DNA of 64,000 nt from Aliivibrio_A sp016764915 (GCA_965224595.1 OZ245058.1:186001-250000), one strand, 5' to 3'; positions 33,290 through 41,901 are shown, counted from the first letter of the stretch. Notes: generated by a model from the letters alone, not told the origin. Numbers and translations: made by a program.

Positions 33290-35848
33290 TTATAATAACC
33301 GCTTTAACCGATAGATCTCATCCAAAGCCTGTCTTGGACTAAGATCATCAGGATTGATAGCTGACAATGCTTCTTCAACTTCACTGATTTCAGGCAACAG
33401 TGTTAATTGTTGCTCCACTTTTACCTCTCTAGTTTCAGCTTGAGCACTCTTGGTTTCCAATTGCTGTAATTTTTGTTTGGCTTTTTTTATGACAGATTTT
33501 GGTACACCAGCAAGGGCGGCAACGGCTAAACCATAAGATTTACTGGCAGCCCCTTCTTGCACTGCATGCATAAATGCAATTTCATCTCCGTGCTCGACAG
33601 CGTCAAGGTGAACATTTGCTAACCCTGCAAGCATAGAAGGGAGCTCAGTAAGTTCAAAGTAATGGGTGGCAAATAGCGTCATAGCATTTACTTTGGTCGC
33701 GAGCCATTCAGCACTCGCCCATGCCAGTGATAATCCATCATAGGTGCTTGTACCACGTCCAATTTCATCCATAAGAACAAGACTGTTTTGGGTTGCGTTG
33801 TGCAAAATATTAGCCGTTTCTGTCATCTCAACCATAAAAGTAGAGCGACCAGAAGCTAAATCGTCGGAAGCACCAATACGGGTGAAAATACGATCAATAG
33901 GCCCTATTTTAACCGATTCTGCTGGTACATAAGATCCAACATGTGCAAGCAAAGCGATGAGTGCGGTTTGTCGCATATAGGTTGATTTACCTCCCATATT
34001 CGGGCCTGTAATGATTAACATCTTTCGCTCAGCATGCAGTTCAATAGGGTTGGCAATAAAAGGCTCACTCATGACATGCTCAACCACAGGGTGGCGACCT
34101 TTTTGAATAGAGATTCCGATTTGTTTCGTGAGGATTGGGCGACAGTAGTTAAGCGTATCAGCTCTTTCTGCAAAGTTGCTTAACACATCCAATTCTGAGA
34201 TTGAGGTAGCAATATTTTGTAGTTGCTCTAACGAAGGAAGTAGTAGATCAAATAACTGCTCCCACAACTTTTTCTCTAAAGCTAATGATTTTGATTTAGA
34301 GTGCAGTACTTTATCTTCATGCTCTTTTAGTTCAGGAATAATGTATCGTTCAGCATTTTTCAATGTTTGACGGCGTACATAGTGAGCAGGAACTAAGTGA
34401 CTCTGACCACGGCTAACTTGAATGAAAAAACCGTGCACATTGTTATAACCAACTTTTAAGGTATCAATACAATGACGTTCTCGTTCATCGATCTCCATCT
34501 GGTCAAGAAAGTGTTTGGCCCCATCAGCCAACTCTCGCCACTCATCAAGCTCAGTATTGTAACCGTCTGCTAATACGCCGCCATCACGAATCACTACTGG
34601 GGGATTATCTTTGATCGCTTTTTCTAGTAATGAACAGACTTTATCGATGGGTTCAGCAAGTGCTGCTAGCTGCTGTAAGTGGCTCTGCTTAAACGAAGAT
34701 GTGATCACTTTAAGCTCAGGAAGCTGTTGCAGCGCAAACCGTAAGCGTGCCATGTCTCTTGGACGAGCAGAACGCAGAGCTAAACGTGCCAATATACGCT
34801 CAATATCACCAATCTGTTTAAACAGTGGTGCAAGTTCGCTAAATAAGGATGACGTTTTCAGTTCATCAACCGCATCTAAGCGTTGATTTAAAACTTGTTG
34901 AGTTCGCATTGGTTGATGCAACCAGCGCTTTAACAAACGGCTCCCCATTGCCGTTGCCGTTTTATCGAGTACTTCAGCGAGGGTATTATCAAACCCACCA
35001 GAGAGGTTTTGTGTTATTTCTAAGTTTCGGCGAGTTGCCGCATCTAAAATGACCGAATTGTCTTGTCTGTCCATCGTAATGGCGCGAATATGCGGCAAGG
35101 CAGTACGTTGGGTATCTTTAACATATTGAATTAGGCAGCCTGCAGCGCAGAGACCGAGTTCAGACTCTTCAACACCGAAACCGACCAGATCTCGGGTACC
35201 AAACTGTTTATTAAGCTGTTGACGAGCAGTTTCTATTTCAAATTCCCATACTGGGCGACGTCGATTTCCATGCCGATTCTCTAACAGCTGAATGGGATCG
35301 AAGTCTTCAGGAAATAATAGTTCGGTTGGTGTGGTTCGTTGAAGCTCAGCTTGCATGGCTTCAAATGTCGTCGGTTCACAGAGCTGAAAACGTCCAGATG
35401 AAATATCCATCGTGGCATAGCCAAATTTACCTTTGAAATGGTAGATGGCGGCAATTAAATTATCGTGACGCTCCTGCAGTAAGGCTTCATCTGTCACAGT
35501 GCCTGGAGTGACAATTCGCACGACTTTGCGATCGACTGGTCCTTTGCTGGTCGCAGGGTCGCCAATTTGTTCGCAAATTGCAACCGATTCACCTAACTGC
35601 ACCAGCTTGGCCAAATACCCTTCAGCAGAGTGATAGGGAATGCCAGCCATGGGTATAGGTTCACCAGCGGAAGAACCCCGTTTAGTGAGTGAAATATCCA
35701 TTAAGACGGATGCTTTTTTAGCGTCTTCGTAAAATAGCTCATAAAAATCCCCCATACGATAGAAAAGGAGAATCTCTGGGTTTTCCGCTTTAAGTCGTAA
35801 ATACTGTTGCATCATTGGGGTATGCTTTTCAGAAGCTTTTACAGTCAC
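33290..35848 (-). CDS. mutS: DNA mismatch repair protein MutS
   Basis: Mismatch recognition ATPase. The mismatch-contacting motif is F35-Y-E37 in FYRMGDFYELFYEDA. Connector, lever and clamp domains follow, then the ATPase with Walker A GPNMGGKSTYMRQ near residue 614, and LVLMDEIGRGTSTYDG and FATHYFEL. The C-terminus carries the tetramer/dimer helix region ending DEIYRLKRLL. Length 852 equals E. coli (853). It is convergent with rpoS and divergent from pncC. Confidence 0.98.
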   Translation of the reverse strand: MTVKASEKHTPMMQQYLRLKAENPEILLFYRMGDFYELFYEDAKKASVLMDISLTKRGSSAGEPIPMAGIPYHSAEGYLAKLVQLGESVAICEQIGDPATSKGPVDRKVVRIVTPGTVTDEALLQERHDNLIAAIYHFKGKFGYATMDISSGRFQLCEPTTFEAMQAELQRTTPTELLFPEDFDPIQLLENRHGNRRRPVWEFEIETARQQLNKQFGTRDLVGFGVEESELGLCAAGCLIQYVKDTQRTALPHIRAITMDRQDNSVILDAATRRNLEITQNLSGGFDNTLAEVLDKTATAMGSRLLKRWLHQPMRTQQVLNQRLDAVDELKTSSLFSELAPLFKQIGDIERILARLALRSARPRDMARLRFALQQLPELKVITSSFKQSHLQQLAALAEPIDKVCSLLEKAIKDNPPVVIRDGGVLADGYNTELDEWRELADGAKHFLDQMEIDERERHCIDTLKVGYNNVHGFFIQVSRGQSHLVPAHYVRRQTLKNAERYIIPELKEHEDKVLHSKSKSLALEKKLWEQLFDLLLPSLEQLQNIATSISELDVLSNFAERADTLNYCRPILTKQIGISIQKGRHPVVEHVMSEPFIANPIELHAERKMLIITGPNMGGKSTYMRQTALIALLAHVGSYVPAESVKIGPIDRIFTRIGASDDLASGRSTFMVEMTETANILHNATQNSLVLMDEIGRGTSTYDGLSLAWASAEWLATKVNAMTLFATHYFELTELPSMLAGLANVHLDAVEHGDEIAFMHAVQEGAASKSYGLAVAALAGVPKSVIKKAKQKLQQLETKSAQAETREVKVEQQLTLLPEISEVEEALSAINPDDLSPRQALDEIYRLKRLL

Positions 35849-35956
35849 AAATTATCCTAATGGTCGTCATGGCAATAAATTACTGCCTAGAATACGTGAA
35901 TAGCGTCTCGGGTAAAAGTTACAATAGGTAGATAGCGAATAATTGATGAGGGCAAC

Positions 35957-36439
35957 ATGAAAAAAAATATCGAATTAGCCACACAACTCGCGGATAACTT
36001 ACTCGAAAAAGGGTGGATGATGAGTTGTGCCGAATCCTGTACTGGGGGGGGAGTGGCTTATGTTGCGACAGAAATTGCAGGCAGTTCACAGTGGTTTGAA
36101 AGAGGTTTTGTTACCTACACCAATGAAGCAAAACATCAGATGCTGGCGGTGGATGTGGAGACTATAGAGAGATATGGCGCCGTGAGTCAATCAGTGGTTC
36201 GTGAAATGGCGGCGGGAGCACTTACTTTTTCTAATGCTCAAATATCTGTTGCCATCAGTGGTATCGCAGGACCAGGAGGGGCAACAGAAGGCAAACCGGT
36301 GGGTACTGTCTGTTTTGGTTGGCAAACTGTGGAAGGAGAGCAGCGGCAGGAAACCTGTCAATTTATAGGTAACCGACAAGAAGTCAGAGAGCAAGCGATA
36401 GAGCATGCCTATAAAGGTCTGATTTTAATGACGAGTTAA
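35957..36439 (+). CDS. pncC: Nicotinamide-nucleotide amidase PncC (CinA C-terminal family)
   Basis: Deamidates nicotinamide mononucleotide to nicotinate mononucleotide in pyridine-nucleotide salvage. Stand-alone CinA C-terminal domain of 160 residues, as in E. coli PncC. Motifs: MSCAESCTGGGVAYVATEIA, WFERGFVTYTNEAK and ISGIAGPGGATEGKPVGTVC. Three consecutive glycines after CT are encoded by a run of eight G (36044-36051). It lies immediately upstream of recA, a common gammaproteobacterial arrangement. The stand-alone form lacks the N-terminal COG1058 domain of full CinA. Confidence 0.93.
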   Translation: MKKNIELATQLADNLLEKGWMMSCAESCTGGGVAYVATEIAGSSQWFERGFVTYTNEAKHQMLAVDVETIERYGAVSQSVVREMAAGALTFSNAQISVAISGIAGPGGATEGKPVGTVCFGWQTVEGEQRQETCQFIGNRQEVREQAIEHAYKGLILMTS

Positions 36440-36514
36440 TCACAAGGAAATAGTAAGTTATGATGTTTGATGAGTAGTGACTCTCACTTTATTCAAAAAA
36501 AATGCACACAGGTA

Positions 36515-36542
36515 TAGACACTGTATGAATAGACAGTATACT
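36515..36542 (+). promoter_or_regulatory. recA promoter
   Basis: TAGACA (36515-36520), a 16-nt spacer and TATACT (36537-36542). The LexA box lies between these elements, so LexA would block polymerase binding. The transcript would start about 35-40 bp before the recA ATG. Confidence 0.65.
36519..36538. promoter_or_regulatory. LexA (SOS) box upstream of recA
   Basis: CTGTATGAATAGACAG at 36521-36536 matches CTGT-N8-ACAG exactly, flanked by CA and TA as in the 20-mer consensus. It places recA under LexA control. Confidence 0.93.
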
Positions 36543-36585
36543 TGGCTGCATTAAAGTAAATGACGTTTTGTTCTGGAGATACTAA

Positions 36586-37632
36586 ATGAACGACAACAAA
36601 CAAAAAGCATTAGCCGCGGCCTTAGGTCAAATTGAAAAGCAATTTGGTAAAGGGTCAATCATGAGGCTTGGCGACAACCGTACCATGGATGTTGAAACTA
36701 TTTCGACTGGGTCACTGTCGTTGGATATCGCTCTTGGTGCTGGTGGTTTGCCAATGGGTCGTATTGTTGAAGTATATGGACCAGAAAGCTCAGGCAAAAC
36801 GACACTAACACTTGAACTTATAGCGTCCGCTCAGCGTGTAGGGAAAACCTGTGCATTTATCGATGCAGAGCACGCACTTGATCCGATTTATGCTAAGAAA
36901 CTGGGTGTCGACATTGATGAACTGTTGGTTTCTCAACCGGACAACGGTGAGCAAGCATTAGAGATTTGTGATGCATTAGCACGTTCAGGAGCTGTAGATG
37001 TCATAGTTATTGACTCCGTAGCTGCGCTAACACCAAAAGCAGAAATTGAAGGTGAAATGGGTGACACCCACATGGGTCTTCAAGCTCGTATGCTTTCCCA
37101 AGCAATGCGTAAGCTAACCGGTAATCTAAAACAGTCTAACTGTATGTGTGTCTTCATCAATCAGATTCGAATGAAAATTGGTGTGATGTTTGGTAATCCA
37201 GAGACAACAACGGGTGGTAATGCACTTAAGTTCTATGCTTCAGTTCGTTTGGACATTCGCCGCACTGGCGCTGTAAAAGAGGGCGACGAAGTTGTGGGTA
37301 ACGAAACGCGTATTAAAGTGGTGAAAAATAAAATTGCAGCCCCATTTAGACAAGCTGAAACACAGATTCTTTACGGTCAAGGTTTTAATCGATTCGGTGA
37401 GTTGATTGATCTTGGTGTAAAGAACCAGTTAGTTGATAAAGCGGGTGCTTGGTATAGTTATAAAGGCAGCAAAATTGGTCAAGGAAAAGCCAATTCATGC
37501 AAATTCCTACGTGAGAACCCAGAAATAGCTAATGAGATTGATACAATTTTGCGCGATCTTTTGCTAAAACCGGCCGCAGAACAAGCCGAAGAGAAAAAGA
37601 AAGAGAAAAAAGAGATCGCTGAAGAGTCATAA
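36586..37632 (+). CDS. recA: Recombinase RecA
   Basis: DNA strand-exchange ATPase and LexA coprotease. Walker A GPESSGKTTL lies near residues 66-75; Walker B VDVIVIDSVAALTPKAE; DNA-binding loops around GDTHMGLQARM and IGVMFGNPETTTGG. The acidic/lysine-rich C-terminal tail ends KKKEKKEIAEES. Length 348 is usual for vibrios. A perfect LexA box precedes it and a hairpin follows. recX, usually the next gene, is absent. Confidence 0.99.
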   Translation: MNDNKQKALAAALGQIEKQFGKGSIMRLGDNRTMDVETISTGSLSLDIALGAGGLPMGRIVEVYGPESSGKTTLTLELIASAQRVGKTCAFIDAEHALDPIYAKKLGVDIDELLVSQPDNGEQALEICDALARSGAVDVIVIDSVAALTPKAEIEGEMGDTHMGLQARMLSQAMRKLTGNLKQSNCMCVFINQIRMKIGVMFGNPETTTGGNALKFYASVRLDIRRTGAVKEGDEVVGNETRIKVVKNKIAAPFRQAETQILYGQGFNRFGELIDLGVKNQLVDKAGAWYSYKGSKIGQGKANSCKFLRENPEIANEIDTILRDLLLKPAAEQAEEKKKEKKEIAEES

Positions 37633-37664
37633 GAAACACTAGACTATTACCACGTTGGTATCTC

Positions 37665-37688
37665 AAAGCCCTGATCAGTCAGGGCTTT
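37665..37688 (+). terminator. recA terminator
   Basis: AAAGCCCTGA / TCAGGGCTTT stem with loop TCAG. The T run after it is short and interrupted. Confidence 0.8.
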
Positions 37689-37860
37689 ACTCTATTTCTA
37701 ATAATAAATCGCAACTAAAACTCAACATTTACACTTAAAACTAGCTGTACTCCCCCTCCTTGTTTTACAATAACCGCTATTCAATTTGCTAAATGGTCCA
37801 TCAAATGATGCTGGTTCATTAGCACAACTTAACATTAAACATTCTATCAGGACGAGCCGC

Positions 37861-40440
37861 ATGTATATGAGCACTGACGAGATTCGCCGTGCGTTTCTAG
37901 CGTTCTTTGAAAGCAAAGGACATCAAATTGTTTCAAGTTCATCATTAGTTCCAGACAATGATCCAACACTGCTGTTTACTAATGCGGGAATGAACCAGTT
38001 TAAAGACGTATTCTTAGGTACCGAAAAGCGAAATTATACACGCGCCACAACATCACAGCGTTGTGTACGTGCTGGTGGCAAACACAACGATCTCGAAAAT
38101 GTTGGTTTTACTGCGCGGCACCATACCTTCTTTGAAATGTTAGGAAACTTCAGTTTTGGTGATTATTTCAAACAAGATTCAATTAAGTATGCGTGGGAGT
38201 TTTTAACAGACGTATTAAAATTGCCAAAAGAGCGTTTATTAGTCACCGTGTATGCCACTGATGAAGATGCATTTAAGATCTGGAATGAAGAAGTCGGGAT
38301 CCCTGCTGATCGCATCGTACGTATTGGCGATAATAAAGGCGCACCTTTTGCGTCAGATAACTTCTGGCAGATGGGTGATACGGGTCCATGTGGCCCATGC
38401 TCAGAGATCTTTTATGATCACGGTGAACATATTTGGGGTGGACGCCCTGGAACTCCTGAAGAAGATGGCGATCGCTTCATTGAGATCTGGAATAACGTAT
38501 TCATGCAGTTTAACCGTCAAGCAGATGGAACCATGGATCCGTTACCTAAACCGTCAGTTGATACGGGTATGGGTTTAGAGCGTATTGCCGCGATTATGCA
38601 AGATGTTCACTCTAACTACGAAATTGATATTTTTGATACGTTGATCAAAGCGACAGCAAAAGTGATCGGAACCGAAGATCTCAGTAATCAATCACTCCGA
38701 GTAGTTGCGGATCACATCCGTTCATGTTCTTTTCTGATTGTTGACGGTGTGATGCCTTCTAATGAAGGTCGTGGTTACGTGCTTCGTCGTATTATCCGAC
38801 GCGCTGTTAGGCACGGTAATAAGTTAGGGGCGACGGGTTCATATTTTTACAAATTAGTGGATGTCCTTGCCGATGTTATGGGAGTCGCTGGCGAAGAGCT
38901 GAAAAAACAGCAAGCGCTGGTAGAGAAAGTACTCAAGATTGAAGAAGAGAATTTTGGTCGAACTCTAGAGCGAGGAATGGTGATTCTAGCTGAGGCGCTT
39001 GATAATTTAGAGGGCGATGTACTCGATGGCGACACGGTATTCAAACTTTATGATACCTATGGTTTTCCTGCAGATTTGACCAATGATGTTGCGCGTGAAA
39101 GAGAGTTAACCATTGATGAAGCTGGTTTTGAAACGGCAATGAATGCGCAGCGTCAGCGTGCGCGTGAAGCTGGACAGTTTGGCACAGATTACAATGATGT
39201 CATTAAAATCGATTCAACAACCGAATTTTCTGGTTATACCTCAACCAGCGAGAACACATCAGTGATTGCTCTGTTTAGAGATGGTGAGTCCGTTGACTCT
39301 CTGACTGCAGGTGATAATGCCATTATCATTTTGCAACAGACACCATTTTATGCCGAGTCTGGTGGTCAAGCCGGTGATAGCGGTGAGCTAAGCACCAGTG
39401 CTGGAACATTTGTGGTCAAGGATACTAAGAAGATTGGCAGTGCAATTGGTCACTATGGCACACTGGTTGAAGGTGTTATTGCCATTGAAGATAATATACA
39501 GGCAAATGTTGATAAGGCGCGTCGTTTAGCGACCACGTTGAATCACTCAGCAACGCACCTTCTTCATGCTGCATTGCGTGAAGAGCTTGGTGAGCACGTG
39601 ACACAGAAAGGCTCTTTAGTAAGGGCTGAGAATTTGCGTTTTGATTTTTCAAATCTAGAAGCAGTGACCCACGAACAGCTGCGTAATGTTGAGCGCATGG
39701 TCAACCAGCAGGTACGTATTAATAACACGATTGAAACTGACATCATGGATATTGAATCCGCGAAACAAAATGGGGCAATGGCTCTGTTTGGCGAAAAATA
39801 CGATGATGAAGTGAGAGTGCTTTCAATGGGTGCTTTCTCTACTGAGCTGTGTGGTGGTATCCATGCAGCGAGTACTGGTGATATAGGTTTATTTAAGATC
39901 ATCTCTGAAAATGGCATTGCGGCGGGAATACGTCGAATTGAAGCGGTCACTGGTGAAGCTGCACTTGATGCGATAGAAGCACAAGAGCTGCAAGGTCAAA
40001 CTAAATTCAATGAGATGGTCACTAAAACTAAATCACTTGAGAAAGAGATCCAACAGCTCAAAGGCAAACTAGCCTCTCAAGAAGGAGCAAGCCTTGCCAG
40101 TAAAGTGATTGAAATATCAGGAACAAAAGTACTGATCAGTCAATTAAATGGTGCAGAGAATAAAGCACTGCGAGGTATGGTTGATGAGCTTAAAAATCAG
40201 CTAGGCAGTGCGATTATCATGCTAGGTAACGTCAATGATGATAAGGTCGGTTTGATTGCTGGTGTTACCAAAGATTTAATCGGAAAAGTGAAAGCGGGTG
40301 AGTTAGTTAATATGGTTGCTCAGCAAGTCGGTGGTAAGGGCGGTGGGCGTCCTGACATGGCTCAAGCTGGTGGTACGGATGCTAAAGCATTACCTGCGGC
40401 ATTATCAAGTGTCGAAGCATGGTTAGCTGAACGTTTGTAA
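37861..40440 (+). CDS. alaS: Alanyl-tRNA synthetase
   Basis: Charges tRNA-Ala and clears mischarged Ser and Gly. Class II catalytic core at the N-terminus (STDEIRRAFLAFFESKGHQ, then ATTSQRCVRAGGKHNDLENV). Editing-domain metal ligands are H562 and H566 in NHSATHLLH, and C664 and H668 in CGGIH. The C-terminal C-Ala domain ends the protein. The start at ATG 37861 follows AGGACGAG and gives 859 residues; ATG 37867 is an alternative. The CGGTH motif of most AlaRS reads CGGIH here. Its neighbours differ from the usual recX-alaS-lysC order. Confidence 0.97.
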   Translation: MYMSTDEIRRAFLAFFESKGHQIVSSSSLVPDNDPTLLFTNAGMNQFKDVFLGTEKRNYTRATTSQRCVRAGGKHNDLENVGFTARHHTFFEMLGNFSFGDYFKQDSIKYAWEFLTDVLKLPKERLLVTVYATDEDAFKIWNEEVGIPADRIVRIGDNKGAPFASDNFWQMGDTGPCGPCSEIFYDHGEHIWGGRPGTPEEDGDRFIEIWNNVFMQFNRQADGTMDPLPKPSVDTGMGLERIAAIMQDVHSNYEIDIFDTLIKATAKVIGTEDLSNQSLRVVADHIRSCSFLIVDGVMPSNEGRGYVLRRIIRRAVRHGNKLGATGSYFYKLVDVLADVMGVAGEELKKQQALVEKVLKIEEENFGRTLERGMVILAEALDNLEGDVLDGDTVFKLYDTYGFPADLTNDVARERELTIDEAGFETAMNAQRQRAREAGQFGTDYNDVIKIDSTTEFSGYTSTSENTSVIALFRDGESVDSLTAGDNAIIILQQTPFYAESGGQAGDSGELSTSAGTFVVKDTKKIGSAIGHYGTLVEGVIAIEDNIQANVDKARRLATTLNHSATHLLHAALREELGEHVTQKGSLVRAENLRFDFSNLEAVTHEQLRNVERMVNQQVRINNTIETDIMDIESAKQNGAMALFGEKYDDEVRVLSMGAFSTELCGGIHAASTGDIGLFKIISENGIAAGIRRIEAVTGEAALDAIEAQELQGQTKFNEMVTKTKSLEKEIQQLKGKLASQEGASLASKVIEISGTKVLISQLNGAENKALRGMVDELKNQLGSAIIMLGNVNDDKVGLIAGVTKDLIGKVKAGELVNMVAQQVGGKGGGRPDMAQAGGTDAKALPAALSSVEAWLAERL

Positions 40441-40720
40441 AAACTTAATGTAAGTCATTCATTCATCATTTAGATAAGTGACTTATCCATTAATAAGAGT
40501 TGAGTAGTTTATTATGTTAACTATTTATGTTACCAATAGACTACTGGATTGTGACCATTTAGTTTTTTAAAAAAATGCTGATGGTCACAATTGTAGCCTC
40601 GACCATTTTTTTAAAAATTATTTGGTTATTAGTAAGGCTGGAATCAGTAATAACGCTTTTTGCTGCGTGACTGAAAATGAAATTCTAATAATTAATTGAG
40701 AAAACTCAAGGAGCACTCTA
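40441..40720. other. alaS-csrA intergenic region
   Basis: A 280-bp AT-rich region with no coding capacity. The gene usually found here, lysC, is absent. It contains a perfect 10-bp inverted repeat (see 40549-40590) and must carry csrA promoters, which I could not assign with confidence. Confidence 0.5.
40549..40590. repeat. Perfect 10-bp inverted repeat upstream of csrA
   Basis: TTGTGACCAT at 40549-40558 and ATGGTCACAA at 40581-40590, separated by 22 nt that are mostly A and T. No T run follows, so it is not an ordinary terminator. A second GACCATTTTTT-like segment follows at 40601. Function unknown: operator pair or RNA hairpin. Confidence 0.7.
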
Positions 40721-40918
40721 ATGCTAATTTTGACACGCCGCGTAGGTGAGACACTAATGATCGGTGATGAAGTAACGGTAACTGTTTTGGGCGTTAAGGG
40801 TAACCAAGTACGTATCGGAGTGAATGCACCGAAAGAAATATCTGTGCATAGAGAAGAAATATATATGCGCATTCAAGCTGAAAAAGGCGCAGCAACAACA
40901 CCATCTGGAAATTTTTAA
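40721..40918 (+). CDS. csrA: Carbon storage regulator CsrA
   Basis: Homodimeric RNA-binding protein that blocks or stabilises target mRNAs at GGA motifs. The sequence starts LILTRRVGETLMIGDEVTVT, followed by GNQVRIGVNAPKEISVHREEIY, with the RNA-contacting basic N-terminus (residues 4-7) and the region around R44 intact. Length 65 is typical. CAAGGAGCAC is the ribosome-binding site. The csrA-tRNA-Ser-tRNA-Arg order is conserved in vibrios and pseudomonads. BarA, which controls CsrA through small RNAs, is encoded in the same window. Confidence 0.98.
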   Translation: MLILTRRVGETLMIGDEVTVTVLGVKGNQVRIGVNAPKEISVHREEIYMRIQAEKGAATTPSGNF

Positions 40919-41035
40919 GTCGAGGAAGTTGAGTTGAATTTCTTTATTTAGTCCTATTTTTGGGCTGCTTTTAACTCAGATTGTTTGTTTCCTGTTCGAA
41001 CGCACGCTTTTCGATGGATTTTACCAAGAAAAGGT

Positions 41036-41063
41036 TTGACATATTTTTGGTAAATCGTAATAT
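41036..41063 (+). promoter_or_regulatory. Strong promoter of the tRNA array
   Basis: TTGACA (41036-41041), 16-nt spacer, TAATAT (41058-41063), then the GC-rich discriminator GTGCCTCCGC. The consensus -35, near-consensus -10 and GC-rich discriminator are typical of stable-RNA promoters under stringent control. The first tRNA begins 16 nt after the -10. Confidence 0.8.
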
Positions 41064-41078
41064 GTGCCTCCGCAAGAC

Positions 41079-41170
41079 GGTGAGGTGGCCGAGAGGCTGA
41101 AGGCGCTCCCCTGCTAAGGGAGTATGTGGTTTATCCCGCATCGAGGGTTCGAATCCCTCCCTCACCGCCA
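41079..41170 (+). tRNA. tRNA-Ser(GCT), copy 1
   Basis: A 92-nt class II tRNA with long variable arm, encoded 3' CCA and anticodon loop CTGCTAA (anticodon GCT, reads AGC/AGU). Acceptor GGTGAGG pairs with CCTCACC. Confidence 0.96.
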
Positions 41171-41204
41171 TTCTTGCTTCTCTACTTTGTAAATAGAGAT
41201 TAGT

Positions 41205-41281
41205 GCGCTAGTAGCTCAGCTGGATAGAGTACTTGGCTACGAACCAGGCGGTCGGAGGTTCGAATCCTTCCTGGCGCACCA
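41205..41281 (+). tRNA. tRNA-Arg(ACG), copy 1
   Basis: A 77-nt gene with encoded CCA. Acceptor GCGCTAG pairs with CTGGCGC; the anticodon loop CTACGAA gives anticodon ACG (inosine after TadA action, reading CGU/CGC/CGA). The anticodon stem has a U-G pair (CTTGG/CCAGG) and the T stem a G-U pair (GGAGG/CCTTC). Confidence 0.96.
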
Positions 41282-41327
41282 TTATTTTTGAAATAGAAAA
41301 CGGTAAAATAAAAAGTAGTAACAAAAC

Positions 41328-41419
41328 GGTGAGGTGGCCGAGAGGCTGAAGGCGCTCCCCTGCTAAGGGAGTATGTGGTTTATCCCGCATCGAGGGTTCG
41401 AATCCCTCCCTCACCGCCA
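41328..41419 (+). tRNA. tRNA-Ser(GCT), copy 2
   Basis: Sequence identical to the first tRNA-Ser copy, including CCA and the preceding ACGGT context. It is part of a Ser-Arg duplication. Confidence 0.96.
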
Positions 41420-41437
41420 TTATTTAAGAATTATTGT

Positions 41438-41514
41438 GCGCTAGTAGCTCAGCTGGATAGAGTACTTGGCTACGAACCAGGCGGTCGGAGGTTCGAATCC
41501 TTCCTGGCGCACCA
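41438..41514 (+). tRNA. tRNA-Arg(ACG), copy 2
   Basis: Identical to copy 1; first member of the 129-bp tandem repeat. Confidence 0.96.
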
Positions 41515-41566
41515 TTTTTACTCGCATGGCATTTTATATGCGATGCAGACAATCAGAATTTATTGT

Positions 41567-41643
41567 GCGCTAGTAGCTCAGCTGGATAGAGTACTTGGCT
41601 ACGAACCAGGCGGTCGGAGGTTCGAATCCTTCCTGGCGCACCA
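41567..41643 (+). tRNA. tRNA-Arg(ACG), copy 3
   Basis: Identical to copy 1; exactly 129 bp after copy 2. Confidence 0.96.
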
Positions 41644-41695
41644 TTTTTTCTCGCATGGCATTTTATATGCGATGCAGACAATCAGAATTTATTGT

Positions 41696-41772
41696 GCGCT
41701 AGTAGCTCAGCTGGATAGAGTACTTGGCTACGAACCAGGCGGTCGGAGGTTCGAATCCTTCCTGGCGCACCA
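41696..41772 (+). tRNA. tRNA-Arg(ACG), copy 4
   Basis: Identical to copy 1; exactly 129 bp after copy 3. Confidence 0.96.
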
Positions 41773-41824
41773 TTTTTTCTCGCATGGCATTTTATATGCG
41801 ATGCAGACAATCAGAATTTATTGT

Positions 41825-41901
41825 GCGCTAGTAGCTCAGCTGGATAGAGTACCTGGCTACGAACCAGGCGGTCGGAGGTTCGAATCCTCCCTGGCGCACC
41901 A
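41825..41901 (+). tRNA. tRNA-Arg(ACG), copy 5 (variant)
   Basis: Differs from the other five copies at two positions: C at 41853, giving anticodon stem CCTGG/CCAGG, and CTCC in place of TTCC in the T stem. Both turn G-U wobbles into Watson-Crick pairs. Otherwise a normal 77-nt gene with CCA. Confidence 0.96.

Noticed and set aside
39564..39950. 128-codon minus-strand frame opposite alaS
   Set aside because: Lies wholly within the conserved AlaRS editing domain; no ribosome-binding site or family match.
40549..40590. CRP-binding site before csrA
   Set aside because: The TGTGA and TCACA halves are about 30 nt apart instead of 6, so a single CRP dimer could not use both.
40971..41420. Minus-strand frames containing VREGFEPSMRDKPHT and similar
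   Set aside because: These are the antisense reading of tRNA-Ser, a well-known false protein in databases.
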